Made by a program: the position numbers and the translations under genes. From assembly GCF_001719165.1 (NCBI RefSeq), contig NZ_CP017057.1, positions 2,908,501 through 2,972,500 on the forward strand: a stretch of 64,000 nt of DNA, written 5' to 3'. A model generated the notes under the pieces. It searched no databases and was not told the origin of the DNA. It saw only the letters and a program-made list of their open reading frames with translations. This document shows positions 1 through 8,302 of this stretch, in pieces; position 1 is the stretch's first letter, and each line of letters begins with the position of its first letter. The DNA comes from Erythrobacter litoralis (GTDB lineage Bacteria > Pseudomonadota > Alphaproteobacteria > Sphingomonadales > Sphingomonadaceae).

Positions 1-288
1 GGCGACCCGCTCGAACGCGATCCGGAACTCGTCGGCCTCGAAATCCGGCAGGGCCTCGTCACCAGCGACGGCGCGAAGGCCTATGGCGTCGTGGCGGACG
101 ACAAGGGCAATGTCGATGCGGACGCGACCACGAAGCTGCGCGAGGAAATGAAGGCCTCGCGCGGGGAATTGCCGCTGTTCGATTACGGCCCCGGCATCGA
201 GAAACTGCGCGCCGCGTGCGAGACCGAAACCGGCCTTCCCGCGCCGCGCCAGCCCGAATGGGGCGATCTCGCGGAAGCTGCCGAATAG
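1..288 (+). CDS. Hydantoinase B/oxoprolinase family protein, C-terminal fragment
   Basis: The frame is open from the first base to the TAG at 286-288, giving 95 residues of a protein that begins outside the window. The residues GDPLERDPE, then a VxxGLVTSDGAKAYGVV stretch and a following VDADATTKLR segment, match the C-terminal signature of hydantoinase B (HyuB)/acetone carboxylase alpha-type proteins, where a G-GDPL-RDP motif is followed by a YGVV motif. HyuB works with HyuA in ATP-dependent opening of hydantoin-like or 5-oxoproline rings. The partner gene is not visible. It converges, three bases apart, with the gene on the minus strand. The fragment hints that the catabolic island continues to the left. 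Family call is good; substrate unknown. Confidence 0.75.
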   Translation, partial: GDPLERDPELVGLEIRQGLVTSDGAKAYGVVADDKGNVDADATTKLREEMKASRGELPLFDYGPGIEKLRAACETETGLPAPRQPEWGDLAEAAE

Positions 289-291
289 GCG

Positions 292-1044
292 CTATTGCGA
301 TGGCGGGGTGAAAAGGGCCGGGTCGACCGGCTCGTCCACCTTCGTCTCGGTCCACAGCACGATATTGCTCTTGATCCCGTCATAGAGCAGCGTCACCTCG
401 CGCGCCTGCACCCAGCCATTGGGCAGCCTCACGAAATCGGCATAGAGCCGTTCGTGAAACCCGCGCGGCGTGTCGAAGGCGAGATAGGTGATGAAGCCGC
501 TTTCCGCGTCGAACCCGAAGAGGGTTTCCGCGCCCTGCGGGTCGACGATCCGGACGAGGTCGGTCGGACGCCCCAGGATGTCGCGCGAAGGCGCGCGGTG
601 GAGGGTAAAGCCTTCGCCCAGCGCCTGCCGCACCACGCCGAAGCCGAAATTGTTCGCCCAGTATTCGTCCGCCCGTTCCTTCGCCATGATGCCGCGCTCG
701 GTCCATGTCGTCTCGCCGTCATAGCCGATCTCGAACAGCACCCGCTCGCCCGACTTCGCCACGATCCGCACCTTGCCCGACGCCTCGTGCGCGCTGGCCC
801 GGTCGGGATCGAAGGCGCGCCACATCCGGTAATCGTCCGCGCGCGAGCGGACCGCGCCCGTCTCCCGGTCATAGAAGGTCGCCTCGCCCGACAGCGCAAG
901 CGTACGCGGGGCGAGCCAGACATCGCCGCCATGCGCCTCCACCGCCCGTTCGAGAATGGCTCGCGGGGCAGGCTGCTCGGCCGCTGCGGGAAAGCCAATC
1001 GCTGCCGCGAGCAGCGCCAAACCGATTTCCAGAACCCGCCGCAT
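292..1044 (-). CDS. Secreted LolA-like fold protein of unknown function
   Basis: 250 residues. The N-terminus MRRVLEIGLALLAAAIGFPAAA is a clear Sec signal peptide cut near residue 22. The remainder is rich in alternating beta-strand stretches with AILERAVEAHGG near the mature start, which resembles LolA/LppX-like periplasmic lipid-binding proteins; this is a fold guess only. I place the start at the ATG at 1044 because GGGAG lies just upstream; two earlier in-frame TTG/ATG codons fall inside the palindromic operator at 1057-1072. The gene is alone on its strand and divergent from the 1109-3260 unit, with which it shares the operator. Confidence 0.7.
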   Translation of the reverse strand: MRRVLEIGLALLAAAIGFPAAAEQPAPRAILERAVEAHGGDVWLAPRTLALSGEATFYDRETGAVRSRADDYRMWRAFDPDRASAHEASGKVRIVAKSGERVLFEIGYDGETTWTERGIMAKERADEYWANNFGFGVVRQALGEGFTLHRAPSRDILGRPTDLVRIVDPQGAETLFGFDAESGFITYLAFDTPRGFHERLYADFVRLPNGWVQAREVTLLYDGIKSNIVLWTETKVDEPVDPALFTPPSQ

Positions 1045-1056
1045 CCTTGCACTCCC

Positions 1057-1072
1057 GATTTGTCCGGACATC
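1057..1072. promoter_or_regulatory. Palindromic operator 1 (GntR-type), divergent promoter
   Basis: GATTTGTCCGGACATC: core TGTCCGGACA at 1061-1070 is a perfect palindrome; the outer positions are weaker than at the other sites. It lies 12 bases ahead of the 1044 start on the minus strand and about 37 bases ahead of the 1109 start on the plus strand, so one site can control both units. It is one of eight copies in the first 49 kb. Confidence 0.75.
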
Positions 1073-1108
1073 TTTACCAAGCATGGCGCGCTGGGCTAGG
1101 CAAGCGGG

Positions 1109-1738
1109 ATGATCAGGCAGGCCGCGCTCATCGTCCTTGTCGCCGCTGCCCCGGCGTTCGCCGAGGACCGGCTCGCGCCCGGCATCTGGACCAACACCGA
1201 GGACAGCTATTTCGCCGAGGAGGAAGGCCGCGAGCGCGCGTCGGACCTTGCCTTCGAAATTGCCGCCGATGGAAGCTGGCGTGCGCTGGACGCTTTCGGT
1301 GTGCCGCAGGGCGACTGGAGCGAAGGGCCCATACCCGGCCTCGAGCGCCGCGAAACCGGCTCGGGCTGGCAGGTCGAGGGCAGCGAGCTGCGGCGCGCGC
1401 GGATGTTCGCCTGCTGGCTTTCCGCCCGGAAATTCGCCGACAAGCCCGACGGCAGCGAAGACTGGACGTTCGCGCGCGCACTGAGCGTGTTCGACCAGGG
1501 CGGGCGCGTGATCGTCCCCGGCAAGGGCGCAGCGCCCGACATCACGCTGAGAATGCGCAACGTCACCTGGGCGAAAGGCAGTCGCAATCGACCCAGCCTC
1601 GTGCTCTATGTGCACAAGGACGACCCCGAGCGGGCCGAGAGCTATGCCTGGGCCTCGCCCGATGCGAGCCTTGTCGGCATCAACCTGCGCTGGGTGCAGG
1701 CAAGCTGTTCGCTCGACCAAGGAGAGGCACAGAGATGA
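1109..1738 (+). CDS. Secreted protein of unknown function
   Basis: 209 residues starting MIRQAALIVLVAAAPAFA, a short Sec signal peptide with an AFA cleavage site. The mature protein (about 190 residues) has no motif I recognise; it contains two cysteines near residues 95 and 200 that could pair in the periplasm. It is the first gene of a four-gene unit and its stop overlaps the next start (ATGA at 1735-1738), so it is translationally coupled to the quinone reductase. It stands directly behind operator 1. Confidence 0.65.
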   Translation: MIRQAALIVLVAAAPAFAEDRLAPGIWTNTEDSYFAEEEGRERASDLAFEIAADGSWRALDAFGVPQGDWSEGPIPGLERRETGSGWQVEGSELRRARMFACWLSARKFADKPDGSEDWTFARALSVFDQGGRVIVPGKGAAPDITLRMRNVTWAKGSRNRPSLVLYVHKDDPERAESYAWASPDASLVGINLRWVQASCSLDQGEAQR

Positions 1739-2712
1739 AATCCACCCGCGCCGAAATCCGCAAACATGGCGGCCCCGAAGTCATTGCCTTCGTCGAAGAG
1801 GACGCCCCCGCGCCCGGCCCCGGCGAGGTTCTGATCGAACACGGGGCCGTCGGGCTCAATTTCATCGACACCTACCACCGCACCGGGCTCTATCCGGTCG
1901 AACTGCCGAGCGGCCTCGGGCTCGAGGCGGCGGGCCGGATCGTCGCGCTGGGCGAAGGCGTGACCGGTTATGCCGAGGGCGACCGTGTCGCCTATATGGG
2001 CCCCGGCCTCGGCGCCTATGCGACGCACAGGGTCATGCCCGCTTCCGCCCTGTTCAAGGTGCCGGACGGCATTTCGGACGAGATCGCCGCTGCCGCGATC
2101 CTCAAGGCCGCGACCACCGAAGGCCTCGTCGATCGCTGCGCAAAGGTGCAGGCGGGCGACACCGTACTGGTCCATGCCGCAGCGGGCGGGGTCGGGCTTA
2201 TCATGGTGCAATGGCTGAAAGCGATCGGGGCGAGCGTGATCGGGACCGTCTCGACGGCGGCCAAGGCGGACATCGCGCGCGAAGCGGGCTGCGACCACGT
2301 GATCCGCTATGACGAGGAGGAAATCGCCTCGCGCGTGCGCGAGATCACCGATGGGGCGGGTGTTCCGACCGTCCTTGACGGGGTGGGCAAGGACACTTTC
2401 ATGGCCTCGCTCGACAGCCTCGCCCCGCGCGGGCTGCTCGTCAGTTTCGGCAATGCGAGCGGACCGGTCGACGGGGTCAATCTCGGCGTGCTTGCGCAGA
2501 AGGGCTCGCTTTTCGTCACCCGTCCGACCCTGTTCCACTATTACGCGAGCGCGCAGGAGCGCGAGGCGGGCATGGGCCGGGTGTGGGAGATGATCGAAAG
2601 CGGCAAGGTCAAGGTCACGGTCGGCCAGACCTATCCGCTTGGCGAGGCCGCACAGGCGCACCGCGATCTCGAGGCGCGCAGGACCACCGGATCGACGGTG
2701 CTCGTCCCATGA
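1735..2712 (+). CDS. Zinc-free MDR quinone oxidoreductase (QorA-like)
   Basis: 325 residues, the usual length for NADPH:quinone reductases of the medium-chain dehydrogenase/reductase family. The N-terminal GroES-like domain lacks the zinc cysteines. The Rossmann domain shows HAAAGGVG at residues 147-154, the nucleotide-binding motif of the quinone reductase subfamily, and the family GSLFVTRP...Y segment is present further on. It would transfer electrons from NADPH to a quinone or an enone. It overlaps both neighbours by four bases (ATGA), so it belongs to the unit behind operator 1. Within this island a role in reducing an unsaturated intermediate is possible but not shown. Confidence 0.85.
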   Translation: MKSTRAEIRKHGGPEVIAFVEEDAPAPGPGEVLIEHGAVGLNFIDTYHRTGLYPVELPSGLGLEAAGRIVALGEGVTGYAEGDRVAYMGPGLGAYATHRVMPASALFKVPDGISDEIAAAAILKAATTEGLVDRCAKVQAGDTVLVHAAAGGVGLIMVQWLKAIGASVIGTVSTAAKADIAREAGCDHVIRYDEEEIASRVREITDGAGVPTVLDGVGKDTFMASLDSLAPRGLLVSFGNASGPVDGVNLGVLAQKGSLFVTRPTLFHYYASAQEREAGMGRVWEMIESGKVKVTVGQTYPLGEAAQAHRDLEARRTTGSTVLVP

Positions 2713-3260
2713 GGTTGTCCCGCCTGCTCGCGCCGCTCGCCGCGCTCGCGCTTGTCTCCTGCGTGGGCATCGAACCGCCGGTCGCCGCCACCCCGACGAA
2801 TGAACGCTCGAGCGCCGGGCTGATCGAGGCGGGGGCCCATTGGCAGGTGCTCTACGAAGCGGGCGAATGGGCCGAACTGCGCACGCTCTACGCCGACGAC
2901 GCGGTCCTGATGACGCAGGGCCAGCCCAGGATCGAAGGGGCGGACGCGATCCTCGCCTTCCTGCAGCGACTGCCCGAAGCCGGTGCGCAGGTGGCATTCC
3001 GTTTCGAGCCGGAAGAGGCGGTGGTCGAAGGCGAAACGGGCTTCGTCACGGCGAAATACCGCATGGACATCGCCTTTCCGGGCAAGCAGCCCAGCGTGGT
3101 CGTGGGGCGCAGCTTCCTCGTCTACAGATGGCAGGACGGCATGTGGAAGCTGTGGCGCGACATCGACAATCTCGCGCCCGACGTGACGCCGCAGGATTTC
3201 GCGCGCCAGGCTATTTCTTCCACGCAGCGCCGCCGACCCAGTCGCCCGCTACAGCCATGA
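2709..3260 (+). CDS. Lipoprotein with SnoaL/DUF4440-like domain
   Basis: 183 residues. The N-terminus ends in a lipobox LVSC (cysteine 18), so the protein is likely anchored in the outer membrane. The rest has the NTF2-like pattern of DUF4440/SnoaL proteins: an amphipathic helix, then LRTLYADDAVLM, a GADAILAFLQ helix and strands ending in YRWQDGMWKLWRDI. Such domains bind or isomerise small molecules. It starts in an ATGA overlap with the reductase. Its 3' end overlaps the convergent YciI-like gene by 50 bases, which is unusual and may cause antisense interference. Confidence 0.75.
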   Translation: MRLSRLLAPLAALALVSCVGIEPPVAATPTNERSSAGLIEAGAHWQVLYEAGEWAELRTLYADDAVLMTQGQPRIEGADAILAFLQRLPEAGAQVAFRFEPEEAVVEGETGFVTAKYRMDIAFPGKQPSVVVGRSFLVYRWQDGMWKLWRDIDNLAPDVTPQDFARQAISSTQRRRPSRPLQP

Positions 3261-3516
3261 ATTCGTCCGCCCGGATCGCCTGCCACACCCCGGCGCGGAA
3301 ATAGGGATCGGCTTCGAATATCGCGCGCGCGCCGACCTCGTCCTCGGCCTTGATCACCAGCAGCGAGCCGACCGTCGCGCCGTCCTGCCTGAGCGGACCG
3401 GCGACCGCGTAATCGCCGATATGCGCCTCCACATGGGAGAGATGGTCTTCGAGCAGGCGGCTGCGCAATGCCTCGCCCTGTTCCCCGTCGCGGCAATAGA
3501 AGGCGTAAAGTTTCAT
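3211..3516 (-). CDS. YciI-like protein
   Basis: 101 residues beginning MKLYAFYCRDGE. The pattern of a short first strand, SRLLEDHLSHVEAHI helix with the conserved His, the GPL segment, SLLVIKAEDEVGARAIFEADPY and a final W-EF-A segment fits the YCII/YciI family (ferredoxin-like fold, related to dehydrochlorinases and muconolactone isomerases). It is the last gene of the long leftward unit. Its ATG overlaps the stop of the VOC gene at 3513. The ORF extends upstream with alternative codons, but the M at 3516 fits the family N-terminus. Confidence 0.8.
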   Translation of the reverse strand: MKLYAFYCRDGEQGEALRSRLLEDHLSHVEAHIGDYAVAGPLRQDGATVGSLLVIKAEDEVGARAIFEADPYFRAGVWQAIRADEFMAVAGDWVGGAAWKK

Positions 3517-4415
3517 GCCCCCGTTTCTACGCATTCGACGAGCTCTCCGCCAGCGCCGATCGCTGTTGCCGCGCGGCGGCCTTCGTAGAGCGCCCCCTCG
3601 CGCGGGGATGGCGGGGCGAGCCATTCGGCGGTGCAGTCGTCGAGGTCCTCGACCGCCAGCGTGACCAGAGCATTGCCGGGCGGGAGCTTGCCGTCATGGC
3701 GCGCGCGCGGGGCCGCCTCGTCCGGGTAATCGTCGACTTCGACGATCGGCATGCGGCCATGGCTCACCATGGTGATCGTCGTCTGCGTGTCGGGCGCAAG
3801 GCCAAAGGCGTCGTTGATCATGCTGTAGGGAAGCGTGTAATCCTCACCCCGCCTGAGGGCGAGGCGATCGCAATACCACGCGATGCTGGCCTCGCGGTCG
3901 GGGGTCGCCAGCACCACGATGAAGATCCTGTCCACCCGCGATCCCGCGCGCGGCAGGTCGGTGTCGGGCAGGTCGCCAAGGACCTGATTCAGATAGACCA
4001 TCTCGCGCCCCGGCCCCAGCGCCTGCATCGGGATGAAGGCGGGTTCTATGTTCTCGAGCACCTTGGGCGGGCCGACGATGGTGAAGAGGTCGGCGGGAAG
4101 CGCCTCGGGCCAGTGCCAGACATCCTCGACCGTGGTCTCGAACGCGGCCCAGCCATAGGTCGTGGTCGGCTTGAAATCGGGGTGGTTTGCCTGTTCGACC
4201 AGCCGGAACCAGCACGGCGCGCCGCTTTTCGGGCGCAGCACGGCATAGGGCGAACCGGCATTGCCGGGGCAGCCCCAGCTTGCGGCGAGCCCTTCGGGAA
4301 GCTCGCCGCGCTCGACGAGGTCGAGGCCGAGCGTATCGCGATAGGCGGCAAGGCCGCGTTCGAGATCGGGCAGGGTCGAAAGCCCGCCCATGATCGTGCC
4401 GTGAAGGATGGTCAT
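3513..4415 (-). CDS. Two-domain VOC (glyoxalase/dioxygenase fold) protein
   Basis: 300 residues with two vicinal-oxygen-chelate modules: one about residues 5-130 (LERGLAAYRDTLGLDLVERGE) and one about residues 160-295 (IFIVVLATPDREASIAWYCDRLALRRGEDYT). The repeated one-his-strand architecture is that of glyoxalases, extradiol dioxygenases and isomerases; I cannot tell the reaction, and several of the usual metal ligands are not obvious. It overlaps the crotonase gene upstream (ATGA at 4412-4415) and the YciI-like gene downstream, so it is cotranscribed with acyl-CoA genes. Confidence 0.75.
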   Translation of the reverse strand: MTILHGTIMGGLSTLPDLERGLAAYRDTLGLDLVERGELPEGLAASWGCPGNAGSPYAVLRPKSGAPCWFRLVEQANHPDFKPTTTYGWAAFETTVEDVWHWPEALPADLFTIVGPPKVLENIEPAFIPMQALGPGREMVYLNQVLGDLPDTDLPRAGSRVDRIFIVVLATPDREASIAWYCDRLALRRGEDYTLPYSMINDAFGLAPDTQTTITMVSHGRMPIVEVDDYPDEAAPRARHDGKLPPGNALVTLAVEDLDDCTAEWLAPPSPREGALYEGRRAATAIGAGGELVECVETGA

Positions 4416-5170
4416 TTGCCGAACTCCGGTTTGCGCTTCTCGACGAAGGCGCTGGTGCCTTCGAGGAAATCCGGGCCGGTGAAGGCCTCGGCGAAGATCC
4501 GCAGCGTGTCGGCATCGTCCTCGGCCTGCCCGTCAAGCACGCGGCGCACGAAACGCTTGGTCTCGCGGATCGAATGGGGGCTCGCGGCAAGCAATTGCTC
4601 GATAAGGGTCGCAGGGTCATGGGCGATCGTCTCGACCAGCCCGATCCGCAGCGCCTCCTCCGCCGACAGCAGCCCGCCGGTGTAGAGAATGCGCTTGGCC
4701 TGTCCCGGCCCGACCAGATCGGTCAGCAGTTTCACGTCGTGCAGCGGGTATACGAGGCCGAGCTTTGCAGGTGTGATGCCGAAACGCGCCCTGTCCGTCG
4801 CCACGCGCAGGTCGCAGGCTAGCGCGATGCCGCAGCCCCCGCCGATGCAGTCGCCCTCGATGAAGGCGAGAGTGGGCAGGGGGTGGCGGGCAAGTTCGTA
4901 CTGCACCCGGTTGATAGCGCGCTGGTTCGCCGCGCGCCAACCGGCATCGTCCTTGTTCGCCAGAAGCTCGCGGATGTCCGCGCCCGCGCAGAACGCCCCG
5001 TCCGGCTCGGCCGCGCGCACCACGACAAGGCGCAGGTCCGGGTTCGCCGCCGCTTCATCGAGCAGGCCCGGCAGCGCCTCCCACATCGCCATGTCGAAGG
5101 CGTTGCGCTTGTCCGCACGGTCGATCAGCAGGTGGCCGACGCGCCCCTCGATTTCCAGCCGCACGTTCAT
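4412..5170 (-). CDS. Enoyl-CoA hydratase/isomerase (crotonase) family protein
   Basis: 252 residues. The oxyanion-hole segments AFCAGADI (59-66) and GDCIGGGCGIAL (107-118) place it in the crotonase superfamily. Both glutamates that do acid-base catalysis in classical enoyl-CoA hydratases appear to be missing: glycine stands at residue 114 where the GGGCE motif has Glu, and alanine at 135 where the PE motif has Glu. So a simple hydratase reaction is doubtful; thioester hydrolysis, isomerisation or C-C cleavage are alternatives. The start at 5170 overlaps the stop of the deacetylase gene upstream by ATGA. Confidence 0.85.
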   Translation of the reverse strand: MNVRLEIEGRVGHLLIDRADKRNAFDMAMWEALPGLLDEAAANPDLRLVVVRAAEPDGAFCAGADIRELLANKDDAGWRAANQRAINRVQYELARHPLPTLAFIEGDCIGGGCGIALACDLRVATDRARFGITPAKLGLVYPLHDVKLLTDLVGPGQAKRILYTGGLLSAEEALRIGLVETIAHDPATLIEQLLAASPHSIRETKRFVRRVLDGQAEDDADTLRIFAEAFTGPDFLEGTSAFVEKRKPEFGK

Positions 5171-6039
5171 GCCGGGTGGGTTTCCATGAAGTGATCCGCG
5201 ATGGCCTTGCGCGTCGTCACCCACACGCCGTCATGCTTGCGGACATGGCGGAAGAATTCCTCCAGCGCCCAGACCCGCCCGGGGCGTCCGATGATCCGCA
5301 AATGCAGGCCGAGGCTCATCATCTTCGGGTTCCCTTCCTCGCCCTCGCGGTAGACCTGGTCGAAATTGGCCTTGGCATAATCGAGCCATTGATGCGGGGT
5401 GAGCGCGGGGTCGGTCCACATCTTCATGTCGTTGTTGTCGAGCTGGTAGGGGACGATGCACATGGGCCTTCCCGGCACCGTGTCGCGGTCCCAGTAGGGA
5501 ACGTCGCCGCTGTAATCGTCCATGTGGTAGGTAAAGCCTTCCTCGCTCAGGAGCCGCCGCGTGTTGTCGGTCAGGAGATAGCGCGACAACCAGCCATGCG
5601 GACGCTGCCCGCAGGTTGTCTCGATGCTGGTCACGGCCTTGCGGATGAAATCGCGTTCCGCCTCCTCGTCCATCTTGAACTGGTGGACCCAGCGCCAGCC
5701 ATGGCTGACCGGTTCGTGGCCGAGTTCGACGATGGCCTCCGCGATCTCCGGGTGGTTTTCAAGGGAGAGAGCGGCGACCGTCCAGCTTGCCATGATGTCA
5801 TAGCGTTTCAGCAGCTTGACGATGCGCGGCGCGCCCGCCTTGATCCCGTAGAGGTAGTTCGATTCATTCGAATAGTTGCGCATCTTCGACTTCACGAAGA
5901 CGCCCAGCTCGTCGACCGGCTCCATCCCGCGGTCGCCCCGCGCGATGGTCATCTCGCTGCCTTCCTCGACATTGACGACCACCGAAAGCGCCATCTTCGC
6001 GCCGGCGGGCCAGTCCATTCGTTCCTCGGTGAGCGGCAT
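5167..6039 (-). CDS. PuuE-like polysaccharide-deacetylase-fold hydrolase
   Basis: 290 residues. The NodB-type barrel shows LGHEPVSHGWRWVHQF, which matches the GHE-SHGWRW metal-binding motif of PuuE-type allantoinases, and CGQRPHGWLSRY, the matching downstream motif. PuuE and related cyclic-imide hydrolases open cyclic ureide or imide rings; chitin-type deacetylation is less likely without a signal peptide. It is the first of three such proteins in the island (others at 37048 and 37959). It overlaps the SDR gene start-to-stop and the crotonase gene, so it is part of the leftward acyl-CoA operon. Confidence 0.8.
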   Translation of the reverse strand: MPLTEERMDWPAGAKMALSVVVNVEEGSEMTIARGDRGMEPVDELGVFVKSKMRNYSNESNYLYGIKAGAPRIVKLLKRYDIMASWTVAALSLENHPEIAEAIVELGHEPVSHGWRWVHQFKMDEEAERDFIRKAVTSIETTCGQRPHGWLSRYLLTDNTRRLLSEEGFTYHMDDYSGDVPYWDRDTVPGRPMCIVPYQLDNNDMKMWTDPALTPHQWLDYAKANFDQVYREGEEGNPKMMSLGLHLRIIGRPGRVWALEEFFRHVRKHDGVWVTTRKAIADHFMETHPA

Positions 6040-6839
6040 CAGTGCATCTCCTCCCCGCCGGAGACGTTGAGCGCCTCGCCCGTCACGTAGAAGGCATCCT
6101 CGCTCGCGAGCCACAGACAGGCCGCCGCCGTGTCCGAAGGAAGGCCCGGACGGCCCATCGGGTTCTTCGCGCTCATGTTGGCGAGGTAGGCCTCTACGGT
6201 CTCGAAGCCGAGCAGCTTCGAGAAGTATTCGTTCTGCTTGGCGCCGAGGCCTGTCGTGACATGGTTCGGGCACACCGCGTTCACCGTGATGCCGTGCGCG
6301 CCGAGTTCGACCGCGCTCGCCCGCGTCAGGCCGACCATGCCGTGCTTGGAAGAGACATAGGCGGGCAGGTGCGGGAAGCCCGATTTCGCCGCCTGGCTGG
6401 CAATGTTGATGATCCGCCCGCCTTGCCCGCGGTCGACCATGGCGCGCGCGGCGGCCTGCGTGCCGTAGAACGCGCCCGACAGGTTGACGGCGATGACCTT
6501 GTCCCATTCCTCCGCCGTGTCGACTTCGAGCAGGGGCTTCATCTTGAAGCCGATCCCGGCATTGTTGACGAAGACATCGACGCCGCCGAATTCGCTCACC
6601 GCCGCGGCGGCCAGCGCGCGGCATTGCCCTGCATCGGAGACGTCGCAGGCGACCGTCAGGACCTTGGCCCCGCGTCCCCGCAGTTCCTCGGCGACTTCCT
6701 CGGCCTCGGCGTCGATCGTCACGTCCGAGACGACGCAGTTCGCGCCCTCGTCGGCGAAGGCCTGCAATATGCCCTGCCCGAGCCCCTTGTGCTTGCCCGA
6801 TCCGGTGACAACGACCGTTTTCCCGTCGAAGCGCGCCAT
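6039..6839 (-). CDS. Short-chain dehydrogenase/reductase (classical SDR)
   Basis: 266 residues, typical SDR length. Cofactor motif TGSGKHKGLGQG (12-23) is slightly extended; NNAG at 92-95; catalytic S148, Y161 and K165 (YVSSK) are all present. An acidic residue (SDV, about 38-40) after beta-2 suggests NAD(H) preference. The C-terminal YVTGEALNVSGG is standard. It likely oxidises a hydroxyl group of a pathway intermediate. Only one base separates it from the HapK-like gene, and it overlaps the deacetylase gene by one base. Confidence 0.9.
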   Translation of the reverse strand: MARFDGKTVVVTGSGKHKGLGQGILQAFADEGANCVVSDVTIDAEAEEVAEELRGRGAKVLTVACDVSDAGQCRALAAAAVSEFGGVDVFVNNAGIGFKMKPLLEVDTAEEWDKVIAVNLSGAFYGTQAAARAMVDRGQGGRIINIASQAAKSGFPHLPAYVSSKHGMVGLTRASAVELGAHGITVNAVCPNHVTTGLGAKQNEYFSKLLGFETVEAYLANMSAKNPMGRPGLPSDTAAACLWLASEDAFYVTGEALNVSGGEEMH

Positions 6840-6840
6840 T

Positions 6841-7149
6841 CTACAGGTCCTTGGTCAGGATGAATTGCGGCGCATCGGCAAAGCCTTGGAAGGGCGCGGC
6901 GGCGGCCTGGAAATCTTGCGTAGAGATATCGGCGACGAATACGTCCATGGAGGTCACGTCAATGATCTCGATATAGTCGAAATGCGGCCTCGCATTCTCG
7001 TCGCCGAACACGCCCACCGACTTGTGCACGGTAAAGCTCGTCACCGAGCCGAGGCGGTTCACCGTCGGCAGGTCGCGGGTCTTCGCCCATTCCTCGTATT
7101 CGGCGACGTCGACTCCGGGCTTCAGGTTGAACAGGCAGATGATGCGCAT
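6841..7149 (-). CDS. REDY-like HapK family protein
   Basis: 102 residues starting MRIICLFNLKPGVDVAEYEEWAKTRD. The length, the RLGSV segment and the IEIIDVTSMDVF segment fit the HapK/REDY family, small dimeric alpha/beta-barrel proteins related to EthD and antibiotic monooxygenase folds. HapK homologues occur in pigment and natural-product clusters, but no catalytic role is established to my knowledge. The gene sits between the amidase and SDR genes with gaps of 3 and 1 bases, so it is co-transcribed. Confidence 0.8.
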   Translation of the reverse strand: MRIICLFNLKPGVDVAEYEEWAKTRDLPTVNRLGSVTSFTVHKSVGVFGDENARPHFDYIEIIDVTSMDVFVADISTQDFQAAAAPFQGFADAPQFILTKDL

Positions 7150-7152
7150 GGT

Positions 7153-8298
7153 TCAGGCTCCTTGCTTGGGCGGGCGGTATGCACCCATTTTCTGGTCGAG
7201 TGTGCGGGCGAGCGCGAACAGCCCCGCCTCCGCCCCTTCCGGCCCGACGATCTGCACGCCGACGGGCAGGCCGTTCTCGGTCCATCCGGCGGGCAGGCTG
7301 AGCGCGGGAAGCCCCGCGATATTGGCAAGGCAAGTGAAATCGGCCTGCGCGGCGGGTTCGCGTGTCGCACGGGGGAAAGGCGGGTTGGGCACGGTGGGGA
7401 GGATGAGGAAGCCGTGCTTTGCGACAATGTGGCGGACTTCGAACAGCGCCTGGTTGAGCACGTCCATGTCCTCCGCCAGCTTCTTCTCCGGCCGGTCGGG
7501 ACCATAGGTGAGCAGCCTGGCGAGGTGATCGGAGACCGCCACCCCTTCGAGATGGACGGCCATCGCCCACGACACCCGGATGAAGCCTGCAAAACGGATG
7601 CGGCTGCACGGCTCGGAAAGGCTCTCGACCTCCGGCTCGGCGTCCATGTCGTGCACGACCTTGGCGAAAACCCGCAGAACCTCGCGGTCGATCTCGACGC
7701 CGTGCCCGGCGAGTGTCGCGCCGGGACCGTCTATAGCGCCTTCCCGGAAATCGCTCATGACCCGCGCGACCCGTTCGAGCGTGTCGAGATCGCGCGCCAA
7801 CGGGCCGATCGCATCCAATGACAGGTCGGCCGGTTCGAGGCCCTGCTGGCTCACGCGGGCGGTGGCGGGCTTGAAACCATAGACCCCGCAATGCGCCGCC
7901 GGGATACGGACCGAACCCATCGTGTCGGTGCCGAGCGCGACATCGCACAGCCCGGCCGCGACCGCCGCGCCGCTGCCGCCCGACGATCCGCCGGGCGAAA
8001 AGCCGTGGCGGTGCGGGTTTTGGACAGGGCCGAAATGCGGGTTGTCGGTCTTCGCGCCAAGCGCGCCTTCCTCCATGTTGAGAATGCCGGTGATCGCCGC
8101 GCCCGCCTCGCGCAGCGCCTTCACCACTTCTGCATCCTCGCCCGCCACGCGGTCCTTCCAGGCGCCGATCCCGGCATGGAAAGGCATTCCCTTCACCGCG
8201 ATGTTCGCTTTCACGCCCACGCTCATGCCCGAAAGCGGCCCCTCACCGCCGGTCGCGGTCTCGTCACGATAGAGGAAGGCGTTGTAGCGGTCGGACAC
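7153..8298 (-). CDS. Amidase signature family hydrolase
   Basis: 381 residues, short for the amidase signature family. The catalytic elements are all visible: Lys30 in VGVKANIAV, the GGSSGGSG loop at 103-110 carrying the cis-Ser, and nucleophile Ser129 in GTDTMGSVRIP (Met replaces the usual Gly at 127). It should hydrolyse a linear amide to acid and ammonia or amine. The start is GTG (8296-8298). It lies between the PaaK-like ligase and the HapK-like gene, which suggests that amide hydrolysis yields the acid that is then activated with CoA. Cytoplasmic, no signal peptide. Confidence 0.9.
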   Translation of the reverse strand: MSDRYNAFLYRDETATGGEGPLSGMSVGVKANIAVKGMPFHAGIGAWKDRVAGEDAEVVKALREAGAAITGILNMEEGALGAKTDNPHFGPVQNPHRHGFSPGGSSGGSGAAVAAGLCDVALGTDTMGSVRIPAAHCGVYGFKPATARVSQQGLEPADLSLDAIGPLARDLDTLERVARVMSDFREGAIDGPGATLAGHGVEIDREVLRVFAKVVHDMDAEPEVESLSEPCSRIRFAGFIRVSWAMAVHLEGVAVSDHLARLLTYGPDRPEKKLAEDMDVLNQALFEVRHIVAKHGFLILPTVPNPPFPRATREPAAQADFTCLANIAGLPALSLPAGWTENGLPVGVQIVGPEGAEAGLFALARTLDQKMGAYRPPKQGA

Positions 8299-8302
8299 GG
8301 CT

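Noticed and set aside
295..1734. Long open frame on the plus strand opposite the 292-1044 gene
   Set aside because: It is the extension of the quinone reductase frame through GC-rich antisense sequence; composition is Arg/Pro-rich and there is no RBS, while the ATG at 1735 fits the family start.
5167..6039. Chitin or peptidoglycan deacetylase
   Set aside because: No signal peptide, and the GHE-SHGWRW motif matches the PuuE allantoinase branch; the context is acyl-CoA and amide metabolism.
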